A DNA stretch of 64,000 nt, taken from contig CAMDJV010000002.1 in assembly GCA_945901085.1 (NCBI GenBank), positions 157,797 to 221,796 on the forward strand. The letters are read 5' to 3'. The DNA comes from Rhodovarius crocodyli. GTDB taxonomy: Bacteria; Pseudomonadota; Alphaproteobacteria; Acetobacterales; Acetobacteraceae. Of the stretch, positions 26,732 to 34,443 are shown piece after piece. Under the pieces are notes generated by a model. It was given only the letters and a program-made list of their open reading frames with translations, was not told the origin of the DNA and ran no database searches. Both the position numbers and the translations under genes were made by a program. The first letter of the stretch is position 1, and every line of letters starts with the position of its first letter.

Positions 26732-27322
26732 TCAGGCAGAGCCGGGATCGAGCCAACCCACATTCCCATCCGCGCGCCGATAAACCACGTTGAGCGCGCT
26801 GGAGGCACTGTTGCGGAACAGCATCACCGGCAGATTGCCCAGGTCGAGCCGCATCGCAGCCTCACCCACGGTGAGGTGCATGATCTCGGTGGTGGGTTCG
26901 GCCACCACAGCAGCATGGTCGGCCGTGCGGATCTCTTCCTCATGATCCTCAGCCTCATCGCGCAGCAGGTATTCCTGTGCCATTTCCCGCGGCAGGCGGT
27001 CCGTCGCCTTGCTGCGAGCATGCTCATTCACCCGACGGCGATAGCGGCGTAGGCGCTTGCCCACATGCTCGGCCGCCTGTTCGAAGGCGCGATGCGCATC
27101 GGCGGCCTGCCCCTCGCCGCGCATGATCAGGTTACGTCCAGCGTGAAAATTGATGTCGCAGGCGAAAAAGCTGCGCACCTTGCTGAAGGTCACGCGGGCC
27201 TCCATCGCGTGGTCGAAATACTTTCCTGCGATGGTGCTGAGCCCATGCTCGACATGGGTTCGCAGCGCATCGCCGGTTTCCACCTGCTTACCAGCCACAG
27301 TAATGTGCATGTTCGCGGTCAT
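26732..27322 (-). CDS. hpf: Ribosome hibernation-promoting factor, long form
   Basis: This is a 196-residue long-form HPF that dimerises 70S ribosomes into inactive 100S particles. The N-terminal S30AE domain (MHITVAGKQVETGDALRTHVEHGL through RLRRYRRRVNEH, residues 5-105) binds the decoding region. After a charged linker the C-terminal dimerisation domain is present (TVGEAAMRLDLGNLPVMLFRNSASSALNVVYRRADGNVGWLDP). An internal ATG at 27310 would also fit and gives the common MHITVAG opening. It follows rpoN by 53 bases, the conserved alphaproteobacterial order. Confidence 0.95.
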   Translation of the reverse strand: MTANMHITVAGKQVETGDALRTHVEHGLSTIAGKYFDHAMEARVTFSKVRSFFACDINFHAGRNLIMRGEGQAADAHRAFEQAAEHVGKRLRRYRRRVNEHARSKATDRLPREMAQEYLLRDEAEDHEEEIRTADHAAVVAEPTTEIMHLTVGEAAMRLDLGNLPVMLFRNSASSALNVVYRRADGNVGWLDPGSA

Positions 27323-27375
27323 CCCTTCCTATCGAAGGTCCAACAGCAGGACCGGTGGCTTTCGCCCCAATAAGG

Positions 27376-28887
27376 CTAGGCCCAGGCCGTTGCGGCCTTT
27401 CCTTCCTTGTCGCGCTTGCGTTGCACCGAACTTGGTATTCGCAGCGCGTCCCGATACTTCGCCACAGTCCGACGGGCGATGTCCACACCTTCTTCACGCA
27501 ACCGCAACACAATTGCATCGTCGGACAGCACACAGGCTGCGGTTTCGGCATCGACCATGGTCTTGATGCGGTGGCGCACCGCCGCCGCGCTGACGGATTC
27601 GCCCCCCGCGGTGCCGCTGATGGCGGTGGTAAAGAAAAATTTCAGCTCCAGCACGCCGCGCGGCGTGGCGATGTATTTATTCGCGGTCACCCGGCTGACG
27701 GTGCTTTCGTGCATCTCCACCGTCTCCGCCACCTCGCGCAGGATCAGCGGCTTGAGGAATTCCACCCCGTGGCGGAAGAAGCCATCCTGCCGCTGCACGA
27801 TATCGGCGGCCACCTTCAGGATGGTATTGGCGCGCTGTTCAAGGCTTTTCACCATCCAATTTGCGGTTTGCAGCTTCTCGGCCACAAAGGCTTTCTGATC
27901 CTTATCGGTGGTGCGCAGCATGCAGCGTGCCGCGAAACCCTGGTTGATGAGCACGCGAGGCAGTGTCTCGGGGTTCAGTTCCAAAATCCAACTGCCATCG
28001 GGGCCAGCGCGCATGAGCACATCAGGCTCGATGGGCCTCGCGGGCGTGACATCGAAGCCAGCGCCGGGCTTGGGATCGAGCCGCTTGATTTCGGCGATCA
28101 TCTCGGCGAGATCCTCGGCATCGACCCCGCAGCAGGCCTGCAGCGCGCGGTAATCGCGCCGCGCCAGCAGCGGCAGATTGTCCAGCAGCGCTTCCATCGC
28201 CGGGTCCAACCGGTTCTTCTCCGCCAATTGGGCGCCCAGGCATTCGGCCAGATTGGCCGCGAACATGCCGGTGGGGTCGAGCCGTTGCAGCCGCAGCCTG
28301 ACGCCCTCCACCACCTCCTTGGCGCATCCCAGCCGCGCGGCCATGGCCGCGACATCCACCACCAGACGGCCCGAAGGCTCCAGCATGGCCAACATGGCGC
28401 TGGCGATCAGTTGCTCACGGGGCTCACGAAAACCAAGGCGAATTTGCTCTGACAGATGCTCGCGCAGCGTGGGTTCGCGGCCGGCCAGGTTCTCGATGGT
28501 GGAGAGGTCATCGCCGAAATCGCTTCGACCGCCTGCACCCAGGCTGGAACTGAAGGGTGTGCCCTCGTCATGCACATTGGACCAATCGGCGTCGAGCGGC
28601 GCTGCTGCCTCACTCGGCAGTGAATCGGCCGCCGCCGCAGCGGCGCTGTCACGGCTGTCGAGCACCGGCAGCACATCCGCGCGGCGGCCATCCTCCATCG
28701 CGGGCTCGGGGCGTTCATCACGCTCCAGCAGCGGGTTGCGCTCCAGCTCCTCCTCGACGAAGGCAGCCACTTCCAAATTGGAGCTTTGCAACAATTTGAT
28801 GGCCTGCCGCAGCTGCGGCGTCATCACCAGGGATTGCGACTGCCGGAGATCCAGCCGCAAGCCGGAGCTTCTCGGCCCTATCGCCAT
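27376..28887 (-). CDS. rpoN: RNA polymerase sigma-54 factor
   Basis: This is a 503-residue RpoN. Region I (LDLRQSQSLVMTPQLRQAIKLLQ, residues 11-33) is the activator-interacting Gln/Leu-rich helix. An acidic, variable region II follows. Region III core- and DNA-binding motifs are complete, and the RpoN box reads ARRTVAKYRDALRI near the C-terminus. It directs transcription from -24/-12 promoters with enhancer-binding activators (nitrogen, carbon or motility regulons). No bEBP gene lies in the window. It is located between lptB and hpf, as in other alphaproteobacteria. Confidence 0.97.
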   Translation of the reverse strand: MAIGPRSSGLRLDLRQSQSLVMTPQLRQAIKLLQSSNLEVAAFVEEELERNPLLERDERPEPAMEDGRRADVLPVLDSRDSAAAAAADSLPSEAAAPLDADWSNVHDEGTPFSSSLGAGGRSDFGDDLSTIENLAGREPTLREHLSEQIRLGFREPREQLIASAMLAMLEPSGRLVVDVAAMAARLGCAKEVVEGVRLRLQRLDPTGMFAANLAECLGAQLAEKNRLDPAMEALLDNLPLLARRDYRALQACCGVDAEDLAEMIAEIKRLDPKPGAGFDVTPARPIEPDVLMRAGPDGSWILELNPETLPRVLINQGFAARCMLRTTDKDQKAFVAEKLQTANWMVKSLEQRANTILKVAADIVQRQDGFFRHGVEFLKPLILREVAETVEMHESTVSRVTANKYIATPRGVLELKFFFTTAISGTAGGESVSAAAVRHRIKTMVDAETAACVLSDDAIVLRLREEGVDIARRTVAKYRDALRIPSSVQRKRDKEGKAATAWA

Positions 28888-28932
28888 GGCACTGCGGCCG
28901 GTTTGGCGCGAATAGGGTCCATGGCGAACAAA

Positions 28933-29682
28933 CTACAACGAGAATTTTTCGCCCAGGTAAACGCGGCGCACACCTTCATGCGCCACGATATCCTTCGGGC
29001 TGCCCTCCATCAGCACCAGGCCATCATGCAGGATATAGGCCCGGTCAATGATCTCGAGTGTTTCGCGCACATTGTGCTCGGTGATCAGCACGCCGATGCC
29101 GCGATTCTTCAGGTGCTTCACCAGGTCGCGGATTTCGGAGACGGCGATGGGGTCGATGCCCGCCAGGGGCTCGTCCAGCAGGATATAGGCAGGGTGGGTG
29201 GCCAGTGCGCGGGCGATTTCGCAGCGCCGCCGCTCACCGCCCGATAGCGCCAGCGCCGGCGCGCGGCGCAAATGGCCAATGCCGAATTCCGCCAGGAGAT
29301 TGTCCAGCATCTCCTCCCGCCGCTCGCGGATCGGCTCCACCACCTCCAGCGCGGCGCGGATATTATCCTCGACTGAAAGGCCACGGAAAATCGACGCTTC
29401 CTGCGGCAGATAGCCCAAACCGAGCCGCGCCCGGCGATACATCGGCAGCTTGGTGACATCGTGGCCATCCATCGTCACCGTGCCCTCATCGGGTGAGACA
29501 AGGCCGGTGATCATGTAGAAGGTCGTCGTCTTGCCGGCACCATTGGGCCCCAGAAGCCCCACCGCCTCACCGCGCTTGAGGCTGAGCGATACACCGCGCA
29601 CCACCGGCCGCTTGCGGTAGCGCTTGACCAGATTGGTGGCGACAAGGCCGCCAGCGCCGTCGAGAGCTTCAAAGGCGGTCAT
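28933..29682 (-). CDS. lptB: LPS export ABC transporter ATP-binding protein LptB
   Basis: This is a 249-residue ATPase powering the LptB2FG extractor of lipopolysaccharide. It has Walker A GPNGAGKTT, a Q-loop in MITGLVSPDEG...LGYLPQEASIFR (the PQE-SIFR motif is LptB-specific), the signature LSGGERRRCEIARAL, Walker B YILLDEPLAGIDP and the H-loop in ITEHNVRETL. Its start overlaps the lptA stop as ATGA. It is the last gene of kdsD-lptC-lptA-lptB before rpoN. Confidence 0.97.
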   Translation of the reverse strand: MTAFEALDGAGGLVATNLVKRYRKRPVVRGVSLSLKRGEAVGLLGPNGAGKTTTFYMITGLVSPDEGTVTMDGHDVTKLPMYRRARLGLGYLPQEASIFRGLSVEDNIRAALEVVEPIRERREEMLDNLLAEFGIGHLRRAPALALSGGERRRCEIARALATHPAYILLDEPLAGIDPIAVSEIRDLVKHLKNRGIGVLITEHNVRETLEIIDRAYILHDGLVLMEGSPKDIVAHEGVRRVYLGEKFSL

Positions 29683-30587
29683 TGTGGCGTCCCCGTGGGC
29701 GGCGGCGTGGCCCGCCGCTGCTGCTGTTGCTGCGGCACGATCAGCCCCTGCACGCGGGCGCCTGGGGCATTCACCAAGCGCGAGATGCCGGTATTGAAGT
29801 TGACCAGCGCCTCAGTGCCATTCACCTGATTATCGCCACGGGTGATGCGGACATTGCCCAGGATGCGGGCGAGGCCGGTCTCGGCTGAATAGACACCACG
29901 ATCGCCGCGCACGACTTCGGTTTCGGTGCGAATCTCGACATTGCCGAAGAGTTCCACCCGGTCGATCCGGCCTGAGCCTGGCGGCGGTGGCGCGGCGCCG
30001 GGTGTTGTGCTGCGCACCGGCGCGGGTGTCCCCTCGGGCGTGAGATAGGAGACCAGGGTATCGGCGCCGACATAGCGGTTATCCTTGGTCCTCAGCACCG
30101 CATTGCCGCGCGCTACGGCCATGCGGCGCTGGCTCCAATATTCGAGGCTGTCGCGCGCCACGATGTTCTGGTTGGGGGTGGTCAGCGCCAATTGCCGGCC
30201 GGTGAGGACGAGGACCGCCTGGTCCATGTCATAGACGCCGCGGTCGCCGGTGGCGACATCGGTGGCGGTGGTGATCCGCACATTGCCCTCAGCCTCGAAA
30301 CGCCAGATCTCATTGCCGCCGGAGAGCGGCGACTCTGCCGCGCCGGGCGCCACCGCCGGCTGCGTACCGGCCTGCGGGCGGTATCGTGCCAGCAGCCGCG
30401 TCGCATCCACCGTGACGCCATCGCGGATCGCGCGGGCATTGCCGCGGGCGATCACCACCCGCTGCTCTTGCCGCCACTCGATCCCATCATTGCTGGTAAT
30501 ATCGACAGGGCCGCCCTGGCTCATGTCGATATTCTGCGCGGCGGCAGGCAGCGCAAGAGCCAGCAAGAGGGCAAGGACGGGTCTCAT
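29679..30587 (-). CDS. lptA: LptA-like periplasmic LPS transport protein, extended
   Basis: This is a 302-residue periplasmic protein with signal peptide RPVLALLLALALPAAAQN. OstA/LptA beta-jellyroll strands are seen repeatedly: EWRQEQRVVIARGNARAIRDG, LEYWSQRRMAVARGNAVLRTKD, and a final EVVRGDRGVYSAETGLARILGNVRIT. E. coli LptA has about 185 residues, so the extra length suggests an internal duplication lengthening the bridge. It carries LPS from the inner to the outer membrane. Position between lptC and lptB (4-base overlaps on both sides) confirms the assignment. Confidence 0.9.
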   Translation of the reverse strand: MRPVLALLLALALPAAAQNIDMSQGGPVDITSNDGIEWRQEQRVVIARGNARAIRDGVTVDATRLLARYRPQAGTQPAVAPGAAESPLSGGNEIWRFEAEGNVRITTATDVATGDRGVYDMDQAVLVLTGRQLALTTPNQNIVARDSLEYWSQRRMAVARGNAVLRTKDNRYVGADTLVSYLTPEGTPAPVRSTTPGAAPPPPGSGRIDRVELFGNVEIRTETEVVRGDRGVYSAETGLARILGNVRITRGDNQVNGTEALVNFNTGISRLVNAPGARVQGLIVPQQQQQRRATPPPTGTPQ

Positions 30588-31303
30588 TTCTGATTGCCCT
30601 CGAGCACCGCATGGGCATTGCCGGTGAAAATGACCACGGCGCCGCGCTCCCTCAATTCAAAACCCTCGGAGACGATGGTGCCAAAGGAGCCCTGCGCCTG
30701 GGTTGGCCGGTTGCCATTGGCATTGCCACCGGTGATGTCCACCGATGCGGTATCGCTCAGGAACCGCATGCCATTATCGTGATAAATCGTCACATCACCG
30801 GCGAGGTGGAGCCAGTTGCGGCCACGATCATAAACGCCATCGCGCGACTCGATCAGCAGCCAGGCGCCATCGGTCATCGTCATATCGGCGCGTGGGGCGT
30901 CGAGTTCGATCACCTCTGTGCCGGCGGCGACAGGCATCCCCGCAGCGGCGTTGGAGCGCTGCCGCGCCAGCCGGGCGGTGACGGTATAGGGGCGGTTCAA
31001 CTCATCAAGCCCCTGATAGAGCGGCGCGGTCACTTGCAGGGCCTCTGCCACCATGGCCGGGCCGCGGCGGAAGGACAGGCGGCCCTCCTTACCCTCGATA
31101 TCCGGCCAGAACATCAGCAGCGCCAGCAATGTTGCGGCACCAGCGGGCAGCGCGAGCTTGGCAAGCCGCATCGCTGCATGCCGCCGCGCCATGCCACGCA
31201 TGGAGGGGGCCAGCCGCGCGCGGGAGGGGGCCAGCATATCTCGCCTCGCGGGCAGCGCAGTGACCGGGGCCAGGCTGGGTTGCTCTTTCACTGCCATGGT
31301 CAT
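30584..31303 (-). CDS. lptC: LPS export protein LptC
   Basis: This is a 239-residue bitopic protein with a basic cytoplasmic tail (residues 1-45) and one transmembrane helix (LALPAGAATLLALLMFWPDI). A periplasmic LptC domain follows (YTVTARLARQ, YDRGRNWLHLAGDVTIYHDNG, GFELRERGAVVIFTGNAHAV). It passes LPS from LptB2FG to LptA. The start at 31303 is fixed by the ATGA overlap with kdsD. The N-terminal tail is longer than in E. coli, as in other alphaproteobacteria. Confidence 0.93.
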   Translation of the reverse strand: MTMAVKEQPSLAPVTALPARRDMLAPSRARLAPSMRGMARRHAAMRLAKLALPAGAATLLALLMFWPDIEGKEGRLSFRRGPAMVAEALQVTAPLYQGLDELNRPYTVTARLARQRSNAAAGMPVAAGTEVIELDAPRADMTMTDGAWLLIESRDGVYDRGRNWLHLAGDVTIYHDNGMRFLSDTASVDITGGNANGNRPTQAQGSFGTIVSEGFELRERGAVVIFTGNAHAVLEGNQK

Positions 31304-32325
31304 GCCACACCGGCGCGCAGCAGGTCATGGATATGCAGGATACCCACCGGCCGCGCGGCCTCATCAACCACGAACATGGCGGTGATGCCGCTTTCATTCA
31401 TCAGGCGCAGCGCCTCGGCCGCCAGCGTGTCGGGGCCGATGCTGCGGGGGTTGTGCGTCATCACCGCGCCGGCGTCACGCGCGAGCAGGTTACCACCCGC
31501 CTTCAACGCGCGGCGGAGGTCACCATCGGTGACGATGCCTGCCAGCCGCCCGGCATCGATGATGCCCAGGCAGCCGAAGCGCCCAGCCGTCATGGCCACC
31601 AGCGCATCGGCCATGGCGAGGTCTGGCCCGGCGAGGGGCATGTCGCGGTGCATGAGTTGGGCCACCCGCATCAGCTTCGCGCCCAGCTTGCCGCCGGGGT
31701 GGAAGGTGCGGAAATCAGTGGCGGTGAAGCCACGGCGGGTGAGCAATGCGACGGCCAGGGCATCGCCGAGCGCCAATTGCATGGTTGTGCTGGTGGTGGG
31801 TGCGAGGCCCATCGGGCAGGCCTCGGGCGCTGTCGGCAGCACCAGTGCCACATCGGCATCGCGCGCCAGGCTGCTGCCCGGCCTGCCGATAATGGCCACC
31901 AACGGCAGGGCGAAGCGCTTGCAATGCGCCACCATATCCGACAGTTCCGCCGTCTCGCCGCTATTGGACAGTGCCAGCACCGCGTCCCCCTGCACGATCA
32001 TGCCCAGGTCGCCATGGCTGGCCTCACCGGGATGGACGAAGAGTGCGGGGGTGCCGGTTGAGGCCATGGTGGCGGCGATCTTGCGGCCGACATGGCCGGA
32101 TTTGCCCATGCCTGTGACCACCACGCGGCCGGTGCGCCCGGCCAGGAGTTCTACCGCGGCATCGAACCCGCCATCGAGGCTCGCGGCAAGCGCCGAGAGC
32201 GCCTGCGCCTCCAGCACCACAACATTGCGGCCCACATCCTGGTGGGAGGTTGAAACTGGATGGTCCACGGATGGTCTATGAGGCGAGCCGGGGGGCAGGG
32301 TCAACCTCAGAATAGCGGTTACCAT
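31300..32325 (-). CDS. kdsD: Arabinose-5-phosphate isomerase (KDO pathway)
   Basis: This is a 341-residue enzyme converting ribulose-5-phosphate to arabinose-5-phosphate for KDO and lipid A-core synthesis. The N-terminal SIS sugar-isomerase domain has VVTGMGKSGHVGRKIAATMASTGTPALFVHP and LSNSGETAEL. The C-terminal part carries two CBS domains (LAGIVTDGDLRRAL; GITAMFVVDEAARPVGILHIHDLL). A GTG at 32268 is an alternative start that would remove 19 less conserved residues. It heads the lpt block and is coupled to lptC. Confidence 0.95.
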   Translation of the reverse strand: MVTAILRLTLPPGSPHRPSVDHPVSTSHQDVGRNVVVLEAQALSALAASLDGGFDAAVELLAGRTGRVVVTGMGKSGHVGRKIAATMASTGTPALFVHPGEASHGDLGMIVQGDAVLALSNSGETAELSDMVAHCKRFALPLVAIIGRPGSSLARDADVALVLPTAPEACPMGLAPTTSTTMQLALGDALAVALLTRRGFTATDFRTFHPGGKLGAKLMRVAQLMHRDMPLAGPDLAMADALVAMTAGRFGCLGIIDAGRLAGIVTDGDLRRALKAGGNLLARDAGAVMTHNPRSIGPDTLAAEALRLMNESGITAMFVVDEAARPVGILHIHDLLRAGVA

Positions 32326-32348
32326 TCAAGAATTGTGCCATCCTCGGA

Positions 32349-32870
32349 TCAGAACCTTTCAGAAGCCTTGATCGCCAGCTTGCAGCCGGCCTTGATGGCC
32401 GCCGAGAGTAGCCGATAGCCCGGGGTCAACTCCGCTTCATGGGCGAGGCCGGTGTCGCGATGCTCCAACTCCTCGGCCCGGAATGTCTCGATCGATTCGC
32501 GCAGAGGGGCCTCATCCTCGCCCAAAGCGGCGGATTGGGCTGAGTAGTGCTCGTCGATCGCCTCCTCCACCGCCACGGTGCAGGCCATGGCGGCGCGGTG
32601 GCCGAGGGCGGCGGTGGCAGCGCCGAGGGCGAAACCGGCCACATGCCAGAAGGGCAACAGCGCCGTGGGCCGCACCCGTCGCTCGCCGATCAGGCGGGAG
32701 AAATGGTCGAGATGGACCTGCTCCTGCGCCTGCATATGGCTGATGATGGGCTCGTATTTCGTGCCTTTCAGCACGGCCAATTGGCCTTGATATATTCGCT
32801 TGGCGCCATATTCGCCGGCGTGGTCGACGCGGATGACACGTTCGAGATAGTCGCGCGGGGTGCTGCTCAT
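32349..32870 (-). CDS. coq7: 3-demethoxyubiquinol 3-hydroxylase Coq7
   Basis: This is a 173-residue di-iron monooxygenase for the last hydroxylation in ubiquinone synthesis. Iron-ligand motifs are present: VDHAGEYGAKRIY (Glu), QAQEQVHLDHF (ExxH), AVEEAIDEHY and FRAEELEHRDTG (ExxH), giving the two-EXXH arrangement in the first and second halves. The gene overlaps the dsbB-like stop as ATGA, so the two are cotranscribed. It is consistent with aerobic metabolism. Confidence 0.96.
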   Translation of the reverse strand: MSSTPRDYLERVIRVDHAGEYGAKRIYQGQLAVLKGTKYEPIISHMQAQEQVHLDHFSRLIGERRVRPTALLPFWHVAGFALGAATAALGHRAAMACTVAVEEAIDEHYSAQSAALGEDEAPLRESIETFRAEELEHRDTGLAHEAELTPGYRLLSAAIKAGCKLAIKASERF

Positions 32871-33328
32871 GCGGGGCGTCGTCCTCTCAGGGCCAGGGCG
32901 GCCAATGCTAGACCATAGATGGTGTTCATCGCCGCCATGGAAAGCGGCAGGCCGGGGATGAGAAAGGCCGGCTCGTCGCAGGGCTTGGTGGGGGTGGGGG
33001 CCAGGCTGCGCATCAATTCCTCAATAGTCTGGCCGATGGCGGCCTGGGGCGTGGCGCAACCGGCCAGGGGCGAGGGCCACCACTTGAATTCCACGCCCAT
33101 ATGGAAGGCCCCGATCAGCGCCGAGGCCGCCGCCGCCAGGGCCGCGCCCAGCAGCAGCCAGGGCCGCGCCCGGGGCAGCAGGGCCGCCGGCAGGGCCAGG
33201 CCCGCCGCCAGCCAATAGGGCGCGCGCTGCCACAGGCACAATTCGCAAGGGGCGAGGCCGAACCAACCCTCGCTCAAGCCGGCGAAGACCGGGGCCGCCA
33301 GGGCCAGCAGAAAAACGGCAATGAGCAT
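32867..33328 (-). CDS. dsbB: DsbB-type disulfide bond formation membrane protein
   Basis: This quinone-dependent oxidoreductase re-oxidises periplasmic DsbA. With the ATG at 33328 it has 153 residues and four transmembrane helices. The quinone-side redox pair is PCELCLWQR. The second pair is GCATPQ with TKPCDEPAFLIPGLP. The conserved SMAAMNTIYG segment lies in the last helix region. Upstream in-frame ATGs at 33379 and 33400 exist but would prepend residues not conserved in the family and would overlap the divergent GST gene region. The start is uncertain; no strong ribosome binding site was seen. Confidence 0.88.
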   Translation of the reverse strand: MLIAVFLLALAAPVFAGLSEGWFGLAPCELCLWQRAPYWLAAGLALPAALLPRARPWLLLGAALAAAASALIGAFHMGVEFKWWPSPLAGCATPQAAIGQTIEELMRSLAPTPTKPCDEPAFLIPGLPLSMAAMNTIYGLALAALALRGRRPA

Positions 33329-33398
33329 GCGGTTTTGTGGAATTGCGCGCGGGCCCGCGCAACCCCATTCTGCGCCCATTCGGGTAAGGAAACGCAAC

Positions 33399-34019
33399 AT
33401 GCTGACGATCTGGGGCCGCAACACCTCATCCAATGTGATGAAGGTGCTGTGGCTGTGCGACGAATTGGGCATCGCCTATCAACGGGAAGAGGCGGGCGGC
33501 GCCTTCGGGCGCACGACCGAGGATTTTTATCGGGCGATGAACCCCAACCCCACCGTGCCCACCATTGTCGATACCGATGGCTATACGCTGTGGGAGAGCA
33601 ATGTGATTTTGCGCTACCTCTGCGCCACGCGCGGCGGTGAGAGGCTGTTTCCGACAGATCCTCGCGCCCGGGGCGATGTTGAGCGCTGGGTGGATTGGCA
33701 GCAGACCAGCCATAATCCGCGGATGTCGACGATGTTTCTCGGCCTGATCCGCACCCCGCCGGAAAAGCGGGACATGGCGGCCATCGAGGCGGCGCGGGTG
33801 CAGACGGCGGGGCTGAACGATATGCTGGAGCGGCAATTGGATGGCCGGGACTATCTGGCCGGAGATTTCAGCATTGCCGATATCGCCCTGGGGCCGCAAA
33901 TCCATCGCTGGTTCGCGCTGCCCATCGAGCGCCCGCATCAGCCTCGGCTGCGGGCCTGGTATGACAGGCTGCTGAGCCACCCTGGCTATGCCAAGCATTG
34001 CGCCGGGGGGCTGGCCTGA
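33399..34019 (+). CDS. Glutathione S-transferase
   Basis: This is a 206-residue cytosolic GST. The thioredoxin-like N-terminal domain opens LTIWGRNTSSNVMKVLW with a candidate catalytic Ser, and MNPNPTVPTIVDTDGYTLWESNVILRYL contains the cis-Pro and the glutathione-binding ES. The C-terminal helical domain is complete (YLAGDFSIADIALG). The start at 33399 has AGGAAACG upstream. It overlaps the following cupin gene by one base (TGATG), so both are expressed together. Confidence 0.92.
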   Translation: MLTIWGRNTSSNVMKVLWLCDELGIAYQREEAGGAFGRTTEDFYRAMNPNPTVPTIVDTDGYTLWESNVILRYLCATRGGERLFPTDPRARGDVERWVDWQQTSHNPRMSTMFLGLIRTPPEKRDMAAIEAARVQTAGLNDMLERQLDGRDYLAGDFSIADIALGPQIHRWFALPIERPHQPRLRAWYDRLLSHPGYAKHCAGGLA

Positions 34020-34396
34020 TGACCACACAGGTGCGCCACGCCGATGCCGCGGGGTTTGAACGCGGGCTTCGGGCGTTTTTTGAATATCGCGACCTGGGCG
34101 TGCAGGGGGAGACTGGCGGGGCCTTCGGCGCCCATGTCATCCGTGCCGTGGCCGGCGAGCATCCTGAGCCGAAATGGCATTGCCACCGGCTCGATTTCCA
34201 GTTTGTGGTGGTGCTGAAGGGCTGGGTGCGCTTCGAGTACGAGGATATTGGCGAGGTGCTGCTGCAGGCCGGCAGCACCGTGTTGCAGCCGCCGATGGTG
34301 AAGCATCGTGAGGTTGAGCACAGCGATGACCTGGAACTGATCGAGATCACCGCGCCGGCGGAATTCGAGACCATGCTGGTGGAGGGGCCGGGTTAG
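34019..34396 (+). CDS. Cupin-domain protein
   Basis: This is a 125-residue single cupin. Metal-ligand motif 1 is KWHCHRLDFQFVVVLKGWVRFE (His at about 53 and 55) and motif 2 is MVKHREVEHSDDLELIEITAP. It is coupled to the upstream GST gene. The biochemical role is unknown. A HxH...E/Q...H set is present, so metal binding is plausible. Confidence 0.85.
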   Translation: MTTQVRHADAAGFERGLRAFFEYRDLGVQGETGGAFGAHVIRAVAGEHPEPKWHCHRLDFQFVVVLKGWVRFEYEDIGEVLLQAGSTVLQPPMVKHREVEHSDDLELIEITAPAEFETMLVEGPG

Positions 34397-34443
34397 GGGC
34401 CATGCGCCCCCCACCTGCATGAAAAGGGGCGGAATTATTGGCC

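Noticed and set aside
26446..26808. 120-codon minus-strand frame between hpf and ppx
   Set aside because: It overlaps the 3' end of hpf in another frame, has no ribosome binding site and no recognisable domain; only its last 35 codons could be a leader peptide.
30611..32281. Plus-strand open frame of 556 codons
   Set aside because: It runs antisense across lptC and kdsD, both certain genes; its translation is low in complexity and has no family features.
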